This document shows, piece after piece, positions 50,466-59,091 of a DNA stretch of 64,000 nucleotides (positions are counted from its first letter, which is position 1; the number at the start of each line of letters is the position of its first letter). Below the pieces are notes generated by a model. It was not told the DNA's origin and searched no databases. It saw only the letters and a program-made list of their open reading frames with translations. Source of the stretch: Pseudomonadota bacterium (lineage in GTDB: Bacteria > Pseudomonadota > Alphaproteobacteria > Sphingomonadales > Sphingomonadaceae); contig JAEXAY010000005.1 of NCBI GenBank assembly GCA_023457895.1, forward strand, positions 1 through 64,000, in the 5' to 3' direction. A program made the position numbers and the translations under genes.

Positions 50466-53363
50466 ATGACTGAAGAAAAGTTATTGTTATTCATGCTGAT
50501 TCTGCCTTTTTTTGGCAGTCTTGCAGCCGCTTTTCTGTCTACCCGTGCTCATAATAACGCTGCCGCACTGGCAGGTATCGTAGTTCTCTCCAGTTTTGCG
50601 ATGCTCGTTTCGCTTTACCCGGGGCTGAGCGAAGGCGGCATGGTACGGGATAAGTTCGAGTGGTTGCCATCGCTCGGGCTGAACCTTGTCATTCGGCTCG
50701 ACGGGCTGACGTGGCTGTTTTCAGTGCTCATTCTCGGCATTGGGGCACTCGTGATTCTCTATTCGCGCTATTACATGTCGCCTGAGGACCCTGTTCCGCG
50801 GTTTTTCTCCTTTTTGCTAGCATTCATGGGATCGATGCTGGGGCTGGTATTGTCGGGCAACCTCATCCAGCTCGCGTTTTTCTGGGAATTGACGAGCATT
50901 TTTTCCTTTTTGCTGATCGGCTACTGGCATCATAATCAGAGCGCCCGCGATGGCGCGAGGATGGCGCTGCTCGTCACTGCGGCGGGCGGCGTCGCCCTGC
51001 TTCTGGGCATGCTTCTGCTTGGTCATATCGCGGGCAGTTATAATGTCGACGAGGTGCTTGCCGCAGGTGAGGTTATTCGCTCAAACCCCCTTTATACTCC
51101 CGCGCTGATCTTCATTCTGATTGGCGCCTTTACCAAGAGCGCGCAATTTCCGTTTCATTTCTGGCTGCCGCACGCCATGGCCGCACCGACACCGGTTTCG
51201 GCCTATCTCCATTCGGCGACGATGGTGAAGGCAGGGATATTCCTGCTGATCCTGCTATGGCCAGTGCTCGCCGGAACCGACCAATGGTATTTTATCGTCA
51301 CGCTGACCGGCCTTGTCACCTTGATACTTGGTGCGTGGACAGCGATCTTTCAGCAGGATTTGAAGGGGCTGCTCGCCTATTCAACGATCAGCCACCTTGG
51401 CCTTATCACCCTGTTGCTCGGGCTGGGAGGGCCGCTGGCCCTCATCGCCGCCATCTTCCACACCGTCAATCACGCAACATTCAAAGCGTCGCTGTTCATG
51501 GCGGCAGGGATCATCGATCATGAAACAGGGACCCGCGACCTGCGGAGGCTGAGCGGTCTATACCGGTACATGCCGATTACCGCTACGCTCGCAATGGTCG
51601 CGGCGGCAGCGATGGCTGGCGTACCGCTGCTCAACGGGTTCCTCTCGAAAGAAATGTTCCTGGCCGAAACGCTGACTGACCGCAACGGCACGGCCATCGA
51701 CTTGCTGCTGCCCTATCTCGCGACGCTGGCAAGTGCGTTCAGCGTACTCTATTCGCTTCGCTTCATTCATCAGACCTTCTTCGGCCCGCGCCCCGAGGAG
51801 TTGCCGCACAGACCGGCGGAACCGCCCGTCTGGATGCGCCTGCCCATCGAAATTCTGGTCTTGGTTTGTCTTGTCATCGGCGTCGTCCCGGCGCTCACGG
51901 TGGGGCCATTTTTGGCGACGGCGGTTGCAGCCGTGCTGGGTGATCAGGCCCCGTCCTATAGCCTTGCGATATGGCATGGCTTCAGTTTGCCCTTGCTCAT
52001 GAGCGTGGTTGCTCTGGTTTTGGGGTCAACGGGCTATCTTCTATTTCGCAATCGCCTCAACCAGTTCAATCGTTCGCCGCTGACTGGACGAATTCGCGGT
52101 CGCCGCCTGTTTGAACAAAGCCTCGCCGCCGTCGTGGGCGGCGCGCGCATTCTCGATCGGTTGCTCGGAACGCGCCGGCTACAGTTCCAGTTGCGCTGGC
52201 TAGTTGTGGTCGCGTTGATTGCCAGCCTGCTGCCTTTTCTGGTCTATGGTTATTCTCGTGGGCCGGCCCCGATAACGCTGGTGGATCCAGCCTTCGCGAT
52301 GCTCTGGCTGGTGGGTGGAACCTGCGCAATCGGTGCCGCGTGGCAGGCAAAATTTCATCGCTTTTCTGCGCTGATTCTGATGAGTGGCGCGGGCCTTGCA
52401 ACCTGCATCAGTTTCATCTGGCTATCTGCACCTGACCTTGGCTTGACCCAGTTGCTGGTGGAAATCGTCACCACCGTGCTTCTCCTCCTCAGCCTGCGCT
52501 GGCTGCCTCAGCGGCGGCCCGAAATCTGGGAAGAAGGAGCCCCCCCCGCGCGCGTACGGGGGCGCCGCAGTTTCGATCTCGGGCTCGCCCTGTCGGCAGG
52601 AATCGGTATGAGTTTGCTCAGCTATGCAGTGCTTACACGGCCGGCGCATGACAGCATTTCGCACTATTTTACGGAACGCGCTTATCTCGATGCGGGCGGA
52701 ACCAATGTTGTCAACGTCATCCTCGTAGATTTCCGCAGTTTTGACACGCTCGGGGAAATCACGGTGTTGTGCATTGTCGGGCTTACCGTCTTTTCGCTAC
52801 TGCGCCGTTTCCGCCCTGCTAGCGAAAGTATCGCGATGCCCGAACAGCAGCGTGTCCAGAATGCTTTTGATGAAGAAGCGCCTGGCCGGGCGGTCGGGGA
52901 CACGTTGTTCGATTATCTCGCCGTGCCTCGTCTCATGCTGATGTGGATGTTTCCGGCGGTTGTCGTCTTTTCGATCTATCTGCTCCTGCGCGGGCATGAC
53001 CAGCCGGGCGGAGGGTTCGTCGCTGGCATTACGATGTCGATCGCGCTTATCCTGCAATATATGGGACTTGGAACCCGCAAGACCGAGGCAAGGCTGGTGA
53101 TTCAACCCCTACGCTGGATCGGGCTTGGGTTGCTGTGGGCGACCTTGACCGGCGTGGGGGCGTGGTTATTCGGCTATCCTTTCCTCACCACCTATTTCGA
53201 TTATCTTGATGTCCCGCTGATTGGAAAAATCCCGGTAGCGAGCGCCCTGCTGTTTGATCTTGGGGTGTTTGCTGTAGTTGTGGGGGTGACAACACTCGTG
53301 CTCATCGCATTGGCACACCAGTCGATCCGGACCCGGCGCGGCGCGGCGCGGGGAGACGTCTGA
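50466..53363 (+). CDS. mrpA: Mrp Na+/H+ antiporter subunit A (A/B fused)
   Basis: The 965-residue membrane protein is the largest subunit of the multi-subunit cation:proton antiporter. The N-terminal NuoL-like core includes FFWELTSIFSFLLIGYWHH and KSAQFPFHFWLPHAMAAP followed by TPVSAYLHSATMVKAG. The C-terminal part has LRGHDQPGGGFVAGI, which is the MrpB domain, so A and B are fused and the operon has six instead of seven genes. The ATG at 50466 (MTEEKLLLF) begins the family sequence. Its TGA overlaps mrpC as TGATG. The complex exports Na+ in exchange for H+ under alkaline or salt stress. Confidence 0.95.
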   Translation: MTEEKLLLFMLILPFFGSLAAAFLSTRAHNNAAALAGIVVLSSFAMLVSLYPGLSEGGMVRDKFEWLPSLGLNLVIRLDGLTWLFSVLILGIGALVILYSRYYMSPEDPVPRFFSFLLAFMGSMLGLVLSGNLIQLAFFWELTSIFSFLLIGYWHHNQSARDGARMALLVTAAGGVALLLGMLLLGHIAGSYNVDEVLAAGEVIRSNPLYTPALIFILIGAFTKSAQFPFHFWLPHAMAAPTPVSAYLHSATMVKAGIFLLILLWPVLAGTDQWYFIVTLTGLVTLILGAWTAIFQQDLKGLLAYSTISHLGLITLLLGLGGPLALIAAIFHTVNHATFKASLFMAAGIIDHETGTRDLRRLSGLYRYMPITATLAMVAAAAMAGVPLLNGFLSKEMFLAETLTDRNGTAIDLLLPYLATLASAFSVLYSLRFIHQTFFGPRPEELPHRPAEPPVWMRLPIEILVLVCLVIGVVPALTVGPFLATAVAAVLGDQAPSYSLAIWHGFSLPLLMSVVALVLGSTGYLLFRNRLNQFNRSPLTGRIRGRRLFEQSLAAVVGGARILDRLLGTRRLQFQLRWLVVVALIASLLPFLVYGYSRGPAPITLVDPAFAMLWLVGGTCAIGAAWQAKFHRFSALILMSGAGLATCISFIWLSAPDLGLTQLLVEIVTTVLLLLSLRWLPQRRPEIWEEGAPPARVRGRRSFDLGLALSAGIGMSLLSYAVLTRPAHDSISHYFTERAYLDAGGTNVVNVILVDFRSFDTLGEITVLCIVGLTVFSLLRRFRPASESIAMPEQQRVQNAFDEEAPGRAVGDTLFDYLAVPRLMLMWMFPAVVVFSIYLLLRGHDQPGGGFVAGITMSIALILQYMGLGTRKTEARLVIQPLRWIGLGLLWATLTGVGAWLFGYPFLTTYFDYLDVPLIGKIPVASALLFDLGVFAVVVGVTTLVLIALAHQSIRTRRGAARGDV

Positions 53364-53707
53364 TGGAGGTTGTCCTTGCCCTTGCCATCGGCATTCTCAC
53401 CACGTCCGGCTGCTGGCTCCTTTTCCGGCCCCGTACCTTCCAAGTTATTATTGGCCTGTCGCTCCTTTCCTATGCAGTAAATCTGTTCATTCTGGCGACC
53501 GGACGTCTGCGCTCCGATGCGCCGCCGATCATCGGCAAAGGGCCTGGCGTTGACGCAGCACTTTATGCTGATCCGTTGCCGCAGGCGCTGGTATTGACCG
53601 CCATTGTCATCTCCTTTGCAACCACGGCTTTGCTGCTGGTTGTATTGCTGGTGTCGCGCGGGCTTACCGGCACCGACCATGTCGACGGGGAAGAGCAGGA
53701 CAGATGA
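53363..53707 (+). CDS. mrpC: Mrp antiporter subunit C
   Basis: A 114-residue NuoK-like subunit with three hydrophobic segments; family sequence includes IIGLSLLSYAVNLFI and DPLPQALVLTAIVISFATTA. It overlaps both neighbours by one to four bases, so its translation is coupled. Confidence 0.94.
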   Translation: MEVVLALAIGILTTSGCWLLFRPRTFQVIIGLSLLSYAVNLFILATGRLRSDAPPIIGKGPGVDAALYADPLPQALVLTAIVISFATTALLLVVLLVSRGLTGTDHVDGEEQDR

Positions 53708-55317
53708 GCGATTGGACCCCGCATCTGGTTGTCACGCCGATCCTGTTGCCGCTCCTCCTGAGTGCGCTGATGCTCCTGTTCGATGAGCGGCAGCGCAAGC
53801 TCAAGCGCGCGCTCAGTATCGTCGCGGTGCTGGGTCTCATTGTCAATGCGCTCGCGTTGCTCGGGGTCACCGTATCAAGCGGTTGGGGGGGCGAGTTTGC
53901 GCCGCTCGTATATCTTATCGGCAACTGGCCTGCACCTTTCGGTATTGTTCTGGTTGCCGACCGGCTCGCCGCGATGTTGCTGCTCCTGACCAGCGTATTG
54001 GCGCTGGCATCGCTGATATATGCCACAGCCGGATGGGACCGGCAAAGCCCGCGCTATCATGCCCTGTTCCTGCTGATGCTGATGGGGGTGAACGGGGCCT
54101 TCCTCACGGGCGATATTTTCAACCTTTTCGTCTTTTTCGAGGTGATGCTCGCGGCGTCGTACGGCTTGGCGCTCCATGGTCTGGGCGTTGCACGTACCAA
54201 GGCGAGCCTTCACTATATCACCATCAATGTCGCGACCTCGCTGCTCTTTCTGATTGGCGTCGCGCTTATCTACAGTGTCACCGGGACGCTCAACATGGCG
54301 GACCTCGCCAACCGCATTGCCCTGGTGGAGCGAAGTGAATTGATGCTGCTTGAAGCCGGCGCCGCCATTCTCGGGACCGCTTTTCTGGTCAAGGCAGGCA
54401 TGTGGCCGCTGAGCTTCTGGCTTCCAACCAGCTATTCCGCCGCTGCCCCGCCGGTCGCCGCAATGTTCGTGATTTTGAGTAAGGTCGGCATTTATATCAT
54501 CATGCGCCTATCATCGCTGCTCTTTGGCGAAAATGCCGGAAGTGCAGCTCATTTTGCCGACATGTGGCTTTTGTGCGGCGGTATCGCGACGATCATTTTC
54601 GGCACTATCGGGGTTCTGTCCTGCCGAACACTGAAGCGGCTGGCGGGTCACTATATTCTTATTTCATCAGGGACTTTGCTCGCGGCCGTTGGAACTGGCA
54701 GTACGATGGTGCTTGCCGGAGCGCTTTTCTATCTTCTCAGCTCATCCCTGGCGGTCAGTGCCCTCTATCTCCTGATCGAGCCGATGGAGCGCGGCAGCAC
54801 CGAACCCGCCGCCACCATGAGCGAGCCCGTTTTCGAGGATGAATATACCGGAGCGCTGGAAGAGGATGAGGAGGATGAAATCGGCGTCGTTATTCCGGCA
54901 ACAATTGCCGTGGTGGGTGGAGGTTTTGCTTTTTGCGCGTTGTTGCTGGCGGGCCTGCCTCCGCTTTCCGGCTTCATCGCCAAATTCGCCATCATTGATG
55001 CGCTGCTTCGTTCAGCGGCGGCGTTTGAGGGTATAACATGGCTGCTGATCGCATCGATCATCATGTCGGGGCTCGCTGTGCTGATTGCGATGAGCCGCGC
55101 GGGCATCGACATTATCTGGGCGCCCGACGAAAGCCAGAAACCCGATATCAGCCTGGTCGAAGCGATGCCGATAGGCTTGTTGCTTGCCCTCTGTCTCGCA
55201 CTGATGGTGCAGGCCGGTCCGGTTATGCGCTTCATGGAGGATGCGGCCATCGCGCTTGAAGGTCGCAGTCTTTATCTTGATGCGGTTGCGCGTTCCGAAC
55301 GGGTGGGACAGCAATGA
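53704..55317 (+). CDS. mrpD: Mrp antiporter subunit D
   Basis: A 537-residue NuoN/M-like subunit. Family segments: GDIFNLFVFFEVMLAASYGL and FLVKAGMWPLSFWLPTSYSA, with the key Glu and Lys of the proton path. It carries an acidic cytoplasmic loop (YTGALEEDEEDEIG, about residues 380-395) that is not always present. ATGA overlaps join it to mrpC and mrpE. Confidence 0.95.
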   Translation: MSDWTPHLVVTPILLPLLLSALMLLFDERQRKLKRALSIVAVLGLIVNALALLGVTVSSGWGGEFAPLVYLIGNWPAPFGIVLVADRLAAMLLLLTSVLALASLIYATAGWDRQSPRYHALFLLMLMGVNGAFLTGDIFNLFVFFEVMLAASYGLALHGLGVARTKASLHYITINVATSLLFLIGVALIYSVTGTLNMADLANRIALVERSELMLLEAGAAILGTAFLVKAGMWPLSFWLPTSYSAAAPPVAAMFVILSKVGIYIIMRLSSLLFGENAGSAAHFADMWLLCGGIATIIFGTIGVLSCRTLKRLAGHYILISSGTLLAAVGTGSTMVLAGALFYLLSSSLAVSALYLLIEPMERGSTEPAATMSEPVFEDEYTGALEEDEEDEIGVVIPATIAVVGGGFAFCALLLAGLPPLSGFIAKFAIIDALLRSAAAFEGITWLLIASIIMSGLAVLIAMSRAGIDIIWAPDESQKPDISLVEAMPIGLLLALCLALMVQAGPVMRFMEDAAIALEGRSLYLDAVARSERVGQQ

Positions 55318-55802
55318 GACACATTATTCCTCACCCGGCGATGGCAGTGTGCCTCTGGCTGATGTGGCTCATGCTCAATCAGTCGGTTTCGCCGGGTCAT
55401 ATTCTGCTTGGAGTGGTTGTGGCCATCGCCGGGGTCCATGCGCTGTCGGCGATTCAGCCGCCCGATGTCACTATCCGTTTCACTCCAGCAGTATTAAGCC
55501 TTGTCATAACGGTGATCGTCGACATAATTCGTTCCAATCTTGCGGTTGGACGCATCATTATTTCGCTCCGCCACAGTCAGCCCACATCGGGCTTTGTGGA
55601 AATTCCCCTCGACATGGATAACCGGTACGGGCTCGCGGTCCTGGCTGTGATCATCACCGCAACCCCGGGGACATTGTGGGTGCAATATGATTCGTCGCGC
55701 AGCGTTTTGCTCATCCATGTGCTCGACCTTGTCGATGAAGGGCATTGGATTACACTCATCAAGAACCGCTATGAGCAGCAACTGATGGAAATATTCACAT
55801 GA
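55314..55802 (+). CDS. mrpE: Mrp antiporter subunit E
   Basis: A 162-residue subunit with two or three hydrophobic segments at the N-terminus and a cytoplasmic domain that includes TPGTLWVQYDSSRSVLLIHV, matching the MrpE family. Joined to mrpD and mrpF by four-base overlaps. Confidence 0.93.
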   Translation: MRHIIPHPAMAVCLWLMWLMLNQSVSPGHILLGVVVAIAGVHALSAIQPPDVTIRFTPAVLSLVITVIVDIIRSNLAVGRIIISLRHSQPTSGFVEIPLDMDNRYGLAVLAVIITATPGTLWVQYDSSRSVLLIHVLDLVDEGHWITLIKNRYEQQLMEIFT

Positions 55803-56080
55803 CCATATTGCTTCTGGCCTGGGCGATCACCGCGGCGCAGATCATCCTTGGAATTGCTATGGGCTTTGCCGCACGGCGGATGCTGGCGGGGCCGCGAGCG
55901 CAGGATCGCGTGCTTGGTCTTGATGCACTGTATGTCAACGCGATGCTGTTGCTCCTCACGTTCGGGATCCAGACCGGCCGCTCGCTCTACTCGGAAGCGG
56001 CACTTATTATCGGCATGCTTGGCTTCACGAGCACGGTGGCACTTGCCAAGTTCCTCATGCGCGGCGAGGTGATCGAATGA
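55799..56080 (+). CDS. mrpF: Mrp antiporter subunit F
   Basis: A 93-residue subunit with three hydrophobic helices; the family motif AGPRAQDRVLGLDAL lies in the first loop. Four-base overlaps join it to mrpE and mrpG. Confidence 0.93.
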   Translation: MTILLLAWAITAAQIILGIAMGFAARRMLAGPRAQDRVLGLDALYVNAMLLLLTFGIQTGRSLYSEAALIIGMLGFTSTVALAKFLMRGEVIE

Positions 56081-56439
56081 TCCAGGCGCCAAATCTGCCG
56101 TTGTGGGCAGCGCTTCTGACTGCGTTTTTTGTGCTCGCCGGAGCCCTGATTACCGCGATCGGTTCCTTTGGCTTGCTACGGCTTCCCAATTTTTATCAGC
56201 GGGTGCATGCGCCGACGCTCGGCGCAACACTGGGTATGGCCCTCATGCTGATCGCGTCAACCATCTGCTTTATCGCGCTTGATGGCCGTCCTCTTTTCCA
56301 CGAACTGCTGATTGGGCTGTTCGTTACGCTGACGACCCCCGTGACGCTAACCTTGCTGGCACGCGCCTCGCTTTACCGCGACCGTATGGAAGGCAATCCC
56401 GAGGTTCCGGCGGAGAACGTCAATCCCGTTGAAGATTGA
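56077..56439 (+). CDS. mrpG: Mrp antiporter subunit G
   Basis: A 120-residue subunit with three hydrophobic helices; family segments are GSFGLLRLPNFYQRVHAPTL and LGATLGMALML. It is the last gene of the operon. No clear terminator follows; only a weak GC hairpin near 56467-56482. Confidence 0.93.
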   Translation: MIQAPNLPLWAALLTAFFVLAGALITAIGSFGLLRLPNFYQRVHAPTLGATLGMALMLIASTICFIALDGRPLFHELLIGLFVTLTTPVTLTLLARASLYRDRMEGNPEVPAENVNPVED

Positions 56440-56515
56440 ATCATCTGCCGGCAGACTTATTAAAACCTGCCGAACGGCGGCATCACAGGCACGCGCAATC
56501 ACCGCGAAACACAGG

Positions 56516-56534
56516 ACTAGCGATAATACTAGCG
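56516..56534 (+). promoter_or_regulatory. Direct repeat ACTAGCG flanking ATAAT
   Basis: ACTAGCG occurs at 56516-56522 and 56528-56534 with ATAAT between (12-bp period). GATAAT could be a -10 element, but no -35 fits 17 bases upstream. The repeat could be a regulator site for the genes that follow. Weak. Confidence 0.3.
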
Positions 56535-56568
56535 GAGCATCGGAGATAATCAGCTTAGTTTAGCGCGT

Positions 56569-57126
56569 ATGGTTTCCACCCCTCCCATCGCTCTTCCCGA
56601 AGGCCTGCCTCCCCGGCAACTGGCCTATTTCTGCGCTGATGTACGCGCTGCAGCGCTGGCTCATCATGAACGTTTCGGCTCCGGTCCGTTTTTTGTCGCC
56701 GATAATGTCGCCTTGCGCAGTTCCATACATCGTGGCGTCGACCGCCCATTCGATCATAGCTCCGCTTAAGGGCAATGGGGCGATGTAATGATTGAGTTTG
56801 TGCAGCAGAACAATCCAGGCCCCTCCTCTATGCATGACCTCTATTCTGAAGGTTCGGGCCGGTATGGGTTGCATCATGTGGCGTTGTTCGTTGACGATGT
56901 CGACCGCGAACTGGCAAGGCTTGCTGATCAGGGATTTGCGACGGCCCAGCGCTGCGAGACGGCAGGCGGCTTCCTTTTTGCCTTTGCGGATACCAGTGCT
57001 GTCTATGGGCATATGCTGGAACTTTATGCTCCAGTTTCCGAATTGACCGATTTCTATACCATGATTGCTGATGCGGCACGCAACTGGCAGGGCGGCGACG
57101 TACTGATACAAACGGAAATTTCCTGA
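56569..57126 (+). pseudogene. VOC-family protein gene interrupted by an in-frame TAA
   Basis: Codons 1-66 (56569-56766) encode an N-terminal VOC half (LPPRQLAYFCADVRAAALAH, then HRGVDRPFDHSSA). The next codon is TAA at 56767-56769, after which the same frame continues GQWGDVMIEFVQQNNPGPSS and GRYGLHHVALFVDDVD to a stop at 57126. Family members have a Tyr at this position (SSAYGQWGD), so one base change (TAT or TAC to TAA) explains the break. The product would otherwise be 185 residues. It could be a real nonsense mutation, a read-through case or a sequencing error. Confidence 0.8.
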
Positions 57127-57213
57127 CCATCATAGCGTAGATGTCGCGACTGCGATGCGGGAGCAAAACGCACGCTTGTTGCGCCGAAGCCGTCCGCTCA
57201 ACTGATTTTTTAT

Positions 57214-57223
57214 ACAACGTTGT
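57214..57223. promoter_or_regulatory. Palindrome ACAACGTTGT upstream of the SnoaL-like gene
   Basis: A perfect 10-bp palindrome overlaps TATACA (57211-57216) that could be a -10 element. A TTGTACAA palindrome with the same half-site bases lies at 57775-57782 before the next gene. The two could be binding sites of one regulator. Confidence 0.3.
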
Positions 57224-57311
57224 TGCAAAACCTAGTCGATATGACAGTTCGCATGCCGGGCGATTCCATGGATTATCCGTTCATATGTTCCAACAAATAG
57301 GAGAGTCTGTT

Positions 57312-57761
57312 TTGACCAACCGGCCGAGCCTGGAAGAACACCGCGCAATAGAGGATGCGGTTCTCGATTATCTTGATGCCGTTGACGCGATGAATGATCT
57401 CGACGTGATGACGGGATGCTTCACCGAAGATGCCACGCTGGATTTAACTGGTCTCGATCTGGGCACTTACGAAGGATCGGACGCTATCCGCGGGTTTTTC
57501 GCTCAGGTGTTCAAGTCAGTCACCCATCACATGCACATGATGACCAACTTCCGCGTTACCGAATATGACGGCGATCGCTCGCGCATCCACGCATATATTT
57601 GCGGCATGGCCCATTCCGCCGAAGGCGTCGATATCCAGGTTTATGTCTATTATGACCTGCGCCTACGCCGAACGGCCAAAGGTTGGAAGATAAGCTATTT
57701 TTATGAAGCTCCCCAACTGCCGATGCCGGCAACGGTTGGGCAGGTTCACAAGTCGAACTGA
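57312..57761 (+). CDS. SnoaL-like (NTF2-fold) protein
   Basis: The 149-residue protein (SLEEHRAIEDAVLDYLDAVD, then DDLDVMTGCF-type region NDLDVMTGCFTEDATLDLTG) has the NTF2-like fold of SnoaL proteins. A TTG at 57312 with AGGAGAG seven bases upstream is the likeliest start; the ATG at 57285 has no ribosome binding site. It lies between the broken VOC gene and a PhyH-type gene, likely in one unit. Reaction unknown. Confidence 0.8.
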   Translation: MTNRPSLEEHRAIEDAVLDYLDAVDAMNDLDVMTGCFTEDATLDLTGLDLGTYEGSDAIRGFFAQVFKSVTHHMHMMTNFRVTEYDGDRSRIHAYICGMAHSAEGVDIQVYVYYDLRLRRTAKGWKISYFYEAPQLPMPATVGQVHKSN

Positions 57762-57802
57762 CTGGCACGGTTCGTTGTACAATTGCGCATTGGAGAATTG
57801 AG

Positions 57803-58678
57803 ATGACCGACGCTTCTGACATCCGCACAAACCTCAGCGAAAAGGACAGCTTCGCCGAACGCTTTGCCCGCGATGGCGTCCTGATCGTCGAGAACGCTTT
57901 CACCGACCAGGAAATGCAACTGATCGAGGCTGCCTACCAGGGAAATTTTGACAACCCCAGCCCGCTGGCCCAGCATCTTTATGCGGAGAATGGCGGAACG
58001 TTCATCCAGTCGGTGGAGGATTCGAGCAACAAGCCTGCATTCCGGGCGATGTTCGAGGGGACTTCCATTGTCGATATCGCCAAGCATATGTTCGGCTCGG
58101 GCGGAGTCTGGTACTTCCACGATCAATTGTTTTTCAAGCAGGGCGATCCCGACAAGCCGGTGCGGCGCACCCCTTGGCATCAGGACACGGTGTATCACCC
58201 AGTCGATGGCAACAAGTTTGTCGTGTTCTGGATCCCGATGCATGATGTCGCTCAGGAATGTGCGCTTGAGGTGATCCGCGGATCCCATAAGGGGACCCTT
58301 TACAATGGCTCGTTCTTCGATCCCGAGGATGATACACTTCCGGTTTATGATGAAAAGGAAATGCCGAGACTTCCTAAGGTCGAAGCGGACCGGTCCAAGT
58401 GGGATATCATCACCTGCGGCGTCAAACGAGGCGATGTACTGGTGTTCCATCCCAGTTGCCTCCATGGCGGCGGTTTTACGCCAGCCGGCTCAACCCGTCG
58501 CAGTCTTTCTCTACGGATGGTAGGGGATGATGTGGTCCATGTAACCCGTCCGACGGTGAATGCTGATTCTCCCACCGCCAACAATATTGGCGACGATGAG
58601 GAAGAACTGGTTGCCCGGATCAAAAAGCTTCCACTTGGCGCGCCCATCCATTCCGCAGGATTGACCCAATTGGGTTGA
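57803..58678 (+). CDS. Phytanoyl-CoA dioxygenase (PhyH) family protein
   Basis: The 291-residue protein is an Fe(II)/2-oxoglutarate dioxygenase. Metal ligands are His126 and Asp128 in TPWHQDTVYHP and a distal His, probably His221 in HPSCLHGGG; Arg232/233 in GSTRRSLSLR would hold 2-oxoglutarate. It has a GAG-rich ribosome binding site. It follows the SnoaL-like gene after 41 bases. The substrate is unknown; family members hydroxylate fatty acyl groups, amino acids or secondary metabolites. Confidence 0.9.
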   Translation: MTDASDIRTNLSEKDSFAERFARDGVLIVENAFTDQEMQLIEAAYQGNFDNPSPLAQHLYAENGGTFIQSVEDSSNKPAFRAMFEGTSIVDIAKHMFGSGGVWYFHDQLFFKQGDPDKPVRRTPWHQDTVYHPVDGNKFVVFWIPMHDVAQECALEVIRGSHKGTLYNGSFFDPEDDTLPVYDEKEMPRLPKVEADRSKWDIITCGVKRGDVLVFHPSCLHGGGFTPAGSTRRSLSLRMVGDDVVHVTRPTVNADSPTANNIGDDEEELVARIKKLPLGAPIHSAGLTQLG

Positions 58679-58702
58679 GCCGTTGGCATTCATTATTCGG
58701 CC

Positions 58703-58724
58703 ATCGCCGTCCATTGGCGGCGAT
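58703..58724 (+). other. Hairpin downstream of the PhyH gene
   Basis: ATCGCCG (58703-58709) and CGGCGAT (58718-58724) form a 7-bp stem. No U-run follows, so it is at best a weak terminator. Confidence 0.25.
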
Positions 58725-58802
58725 AGCATTGCTGCGCACGCATCCTCCAATGAACCTCTTCGCATCATTGGCCGTGACCACTGATCACCAAGATTGGTCT
58801 AT

Positions 58803-58985
58803 TCAGAAATCTACGGCGATGCCGTTCTTTTCCCAGTCTCCATAGCGTACAGGATCGAGTGGATCGAGTTCCGGTGCGCTATCGGCCGGCGCCGGTTTCG
58901 GCGCCTCACTTTTGCTCCAGTGTGCCGGAGCCTTGACGTGATAGGGGCGCCGGGTGGCGCGCTGATCAGACGATACGCGATTCAT
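58803..58985 (-). CDS. DUF1674 (SdhAF4-like) protein
   Basis: The 60-residue protein ends LDPVRYGDWEKNGIAVDF, the conserved C-terminal motif of DUF1674. In eukaryotes the family (SDHAF4) aids assembly of the succinate dehydrogenase flavoprotein. No sdh genes are in the window. The N-terminal part is Pro- and Ala-rich. The gene lies between PhyH and htpX, on the opposite strand from both. Confidence 0.85.
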   Translation of the reverse strand: MNRVSSDQRATRRPYHVKAPAHWSKSEAPKPAPADSAPELDPLDPVRYGDWEKNGIAVDF

Positions 58986-59091
58986 CCACGCCGTTTAGCG
59001 TCAATTCGCAACAAGTTGAATAGCGCTACGTTTATTCCCATATCCGGTCTGAGCCGGATCAGTCCTGAATCCGGCCTTGTGAGGGAATAAG

